DNA from: Asaia platycodi JCM 25414
GTDB lineage: Bacteria; Pseudomonadota; Alphaproteobacteria; Acetobacterales; Acetobacteraceae
Length of the DNA: 64,000 bases
Assembly: GCF_000614545.1 (NCBI RefSeq)
Contig: NZ_BAKW01000007.1
Span: forward strand, 53,875-117,874
Direction: 5' to 3'
In this document: piece by piece, positions 61,164 through 64,000 of the stretch
Position numbering within the stretch: the first letter of the stretch is position 1
Layout: the number at the start of each line of letters is the position of its first letter
The notes under the pieces: generated by a model
Seen by the model: only the letters and a program-made list of their open reading frames with translations
The model's database searches: none
Told to the model about the DNA's origin: nothing
Position numbers and translations under genes: made by a program

Positions 61164-62530
61164 ATGAGTAACCCCAAAGATCTGGACCAGACGGGAATTT
61201 TTGGCGAGTTCAAGCGCATGGCGCGGGCGTCGAGCACGGTTGGCGGCATCGCGACACGCGTGATTGGGAACAAGCTCGGCTTGAAGTCCAATCAGGCGAT
61301 CCATGCCAATGATCTGCGCGCAGCGCTCGGCGGGCTGAAAGGCCCGCTCATGAAGGGCGCTCAGATTCTCTCGACCATTCCCGGCGCCCTGCCAGAGGAA
61401 TATGCGAACCAGCTTGCCGAGTTGCAGGCTAATGCGCCGCCCATGGCGTGGAGCTTTGTGCGTCGTCGCATGATGACCGAGCTTGGCCCGAACTGGGAGC
61501 GGCAGTTTCGCTCGTTTTCCCATCAGGCAGTCGCAGCGGCGAGCTCGGGCAGGTGCATCGTGCCGTCACCGCTGACGGTCAGGAAGTGGCCTGCAAGCTG
61601 CAATATCCAGATATGAACGCGGCTGTCGAATCCGATCTGCGCCAGTTCCGTGTCGTGGTGGGGCTGGTTCAGCAATTTCTACCCGCCATCAAGCAGGACG
61701 AGGTCGTGCGCGAGCTTGAGGAGCGCCTGCGCGAAGAACTGGATTATGTGCGCGAAGCGTCGCATATGCGGCTCTACCGCAACATGCTCCAGCATATTCC
61801 CGAGGTAACAGTGCCCTTGCCCGTCGAGGGGTTCTCGACCAGACGCCTTTTGACCATGGAATGGGTGTCGGGGCGTGGCATTCAGAAAATTCTCGACACC
61901 AATCCGAGTCAGGAAGAGCGGAACGCCATCGCGACGGCTCTTTTCAAGGCATGGTATACACCGGTCTATCGCTACGGCATCATCCATGGCGACCCGCATA
62001 TGGGCAATTTCACCATCCGTCCGGATTGGGGCCTGAACCTGCTTGATTTCGGCGCCATTCGCATTTTCCCGCCGCATTTCATCAAAGGCATCATCGACCT
62101 TTTCAATGCGCTCAAAAATGACGACGAAGAGATGGCGTTTGCCGCCTATGAGGCGTGGGGCTTCAAGGGGATTTCACGCGATACGGCATCGGTTCTGAAT
62201 GAATGGGCGCGGTTCATCTATGGCCCGCTCATGGATGACCGGGAGCGTTTTATTCAGGAAAGCGACGACCCCAATTTCGGGCGGGACATCGCTGAGAAAG
62301 TTTATGAGGGGCTCAAGCGCACTGGCGGCGTGAGGCCCTCACGGGAGTTCGTGCTGGTGGATCGCTCAGCGATCGGTCTTGGCAGCGTCTTTCTGCGGCT
62401 GAAGGCCAAGCTCAACTGGCATCGCCTGTTTCAGGAACTTATTGCCGATTTCGACGAGGTCGCCCTCGCCGAGCGCCAAAGCGCAGCCTTGGCTGCAGCC
62501 CGGGTTCCCCCTCCACTGAACGGTCTGTAG
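61164..62530 (+). CDS. ABC1/UbiB-family atypical kinase (frameshifted)
   Basis: About 455 residues. KGPLMKGAQILSTIPGALPEEY carries the KxGQ-like family motif (here KGAQ). After restoring a C near 61544, AAAS continues as LGQVHRAVTADGQEVACKLQYP, the Ala-rich loop and catalytic Lys. HGDPHMGNF and LLDFGAIR are the catalytic and metal-binding motifs. UbiB-type proteins support ubiquinone synthesis through an ATPase activity; this member is more distant, so its lipid target is unknown. Confidence 0.85.
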
Positions 62531-62543
62531 TTCTTTTCAACAT

Positions 62544-62582
62544 GAGGTAACGGCACTCCTCTTTGCAGGGTACCGTTACCTC
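62544..62582. terminator. Stem-loop between convergent ABC1 and P450 genes
   Basis: GAGGTAACGG (62544-62553) pairs with CCGTTACCTC (62573-62582), 10 bp, around a 19-base loop; a further GTAACGG follows. Only CTTTG comes after, so it is a weak intrinsic terminator. Bases 62583-62668 show nothing else. Confidence 0.5.
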
Positions 62583-62668
62583 CTTTGTAACGGGCACGCC
62601 CTGTCTCAGGTGTTGAAAACGAGAAGAACACTGAGGCACGCGACTGTGAAAGCTGCCCCCTTGTGCTG

Positions 62669-64000
62669 TCAGGCTCTTGACCGAACGGACATAAGCAGAG
62701 GCTTCGCCGGGCGCAGGGTGATTTCCATTTTCCCGGGCGGGGTAATACGAAGCTCAGGCGTCAGGGTGAGGGCTTTCAGGATCATGGCAAGTACCGTGAG
62801 GGCTTCTGTCTCTGCAAAGCGGGCGCCGATGCAAATTCGCGGGCCGGCACCGAAAGGCATATAGGCGTAGCGATCATCCTGAGGGCGAGACTCGCTTGGA
62901 CGCGTAACGAAGCGCGAAGGATCGAAAATTTCCGGGGCTTCCCACAAGGCGCGATGCCGGTGCAGGGCGTAGATTGGCACGATAAGGCGTGTGCCTTTTT
63001 CCAGCCTTACCTCTTCGAGCGAAAATGCCTCAGTCACTTCGCGCACGATGATTGGGGCCGGTGGCGTCAGGCGCATCGACTCACGCAGTACATCTCGCGT
63101 GAGAACAAGGCTGTCGAGTTGCTCCAGCGTCGGCGCGTCGTCTGGCAGAGTAGCGTCGATTTCGCGCTGAACCTCGCGCAGGATCTCCGGATGTCTGCCT
63201 AGCCTGTCGAAGGTCCATGCCAGTGCAAGAGCCGTCGTTTCATGTCCGGCTGTCAAAAAGGTCAGGAGATTATCCACGATCTCGCTGTCATGCATGACGC
63301 GGCCCGTTTCCGGGTCTTTCGCTGCAAGTAGCCGTGCCAGAAGATCGTCTGGCACTTTCTCGGGAGCGGTGCCAAGGAGCGCCCTGCGTGCGGCAATCTG
63401 AACCATCGCCTCGTCACGAAGAGCTCGTGCTGCGGCGAGACCACGCGTCTTGCCAGGGTGAGGGAGCCATTCCGGTGTTCCCAGCAGATCGCCCAAAATG
63501 CTCCAGCGCGTCTGTTGCAGAAAGACGCCAAGATTGCGTGCCATGGAGTCGGCATCGACTGCATCCGGTGCAGAGAGCATGGTCTCGACGATGATGCGGC
63601 CAGTGAGGCGCATCATGATGTCATCAATAGCCACGATGCCGCCCTCTGTCGTGAGGGCCTTTACGCAGCGGCGTGTCGCTCTGGTCATGGCGGGTAAAAA
63701 AAGTGCCGATACCGCTGGCACGAAAGACAGGGGCCAGCGCCTGTCTCTGCCAGCGCCAATGCGCGCCTTCGGCGGTGAGCAGGCCGTCGCCGAGGCCGGG
63801 ACCAATGGCCCGACGCAGACCTTCGCCCTTGTCGAGACGATCGCTGTTCGTCACCAGCGCCTCGCGCACGAGATCCGGTGCACAGACATAGACGATATGC
63901 TGACGCGCCAGGCGGCGCTCGACCAGACGATCGTGAAATGCTGCCTCGGGCAGAGCCTCGACCGGGTTACGCATTGTGGCGCGCATCATCTGAAACTGCG
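62669..64000 (-). CDS. Cytochrome P450 (frameshifted, 5' end beyond window)
   Basis: At least 440 residues of a haem monooxygenase. LTFLTAGHETTALALAW is the I helix with the oxygen-activating A-G-x-x-T; ESMR the K-helix ExxR; FGAGPRICIGARFA the haem loop with the Cys ligand. A run of seven T (63696-63702) shifts the frame: GIGTF should continue as LPAMTRATRRCVKAL. The frame is open through the window edge (QFQ before MMRATMRNP), so the true start may lie outside. Substrate unknown. Confidence 0.88.

Noticed and set aside
1..64000. CRISPR arrays, transposases, prophage or toxin-antitoxin pairs.
   Set aside because: I read through all intergenic regions and saw no regular repeats with spacers, no transposase or phage motifs, and no small paired toxin-like genes.

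Overview
The window is a gene-dense stretch of an alphaproteobacterial chromosome. GC content is fairly high and GTG/TTG starts are common. Gene content and order (rpoZ-rel-acpS-lepB-rnc-era; pyrH-frr-uppS-cdsA-dxr-rseP-bamA-skp-lpxD-fabZ-lpxA-lpxI; rpmH-rnpA-yidD-yidC-engB-argB; rnd-kdsD-lptC-lptA-lptB-rpoN; hsp20 next to a DUF1150 protein; an NDUFA9-like protein) fit an acetic acid bacterium (Acetobacteraceae). That family assignment is inference from gene style, not from a search. I see no prophage, insertion sequence, integrase or CRISPR array.

Layout. 1-7 kb: a NYN-domain nuclease, RNA polymerase omega, the stringent-response enzyme Rel, AcpS, signal peptidase I, RNase III and Era. 6.7-19 kb: pyrH-frr, then the envelope block for undecaprenyl diphosphate, CDP-diacylglycerol, MEP-pathway DXP reductoisomerase, outer-membrane protein assembly and lipid A. 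19-24 kb: glyoxalase, a tiny DHp-like protein, rpmH to argB. 24-30 kb: a degenerate GGDEF protein, dapD-dapE, a membrane protein, then truA, fmt and def on the minus strand. 30-37.5 kb: a heat-shock gene with a probable RNA thermometer, DUF1150, RidA, the minus-strand LPS-transport operon with rpoN, kdsD and rnd, and tRNA-Leu(CAG). 37.6-45.8 kb: NDUFA9-like protein, glutamate synthase gltD-gltB, a sugar 1-dehydrogenase-like oxidoreductase. 46-53 kb: a large alpha-2-macroglobulin and PbpC. 53-57 kb: an EmrB-EmrA-outer membrane factor efflux operon. 57-64 kb: a small hypothetical gene facing AMP nucleosidase across a perfect 28-bp palindrome, oligoendopeptidase F, an ABC1/UbiB kinase and a cytochrome P450 running off the right edge.

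The most striking global property is damage to reading frames. I count about 40 single-base frameshifts in 22 genes, many of them essential (bamA, uppS, yidC, lptA, lptB, def, fmt). Most are one missing base in a short C or G run. In every case the protein continues sensibly in the neighbouring frame, so I read this as an unpolished assembly and annotate each such gene as one locus. The stretch 1-8 kb is clean; AMP nucleosidase carries six shifts.

The best biological leads are the palindrome at 57703-57730, which resembles an alphaproteobacterial Zur (zinc) operator; the sigma32-like promoter plus ROSE-like leader of hsp20; a 70-residue orphan DHp-like protein; a GGDEF protein without an active site; and a PbpC-linked alpha-2-macroglobulin that has lost its thioester motif. 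I did not find a wholly new multi-gene system.
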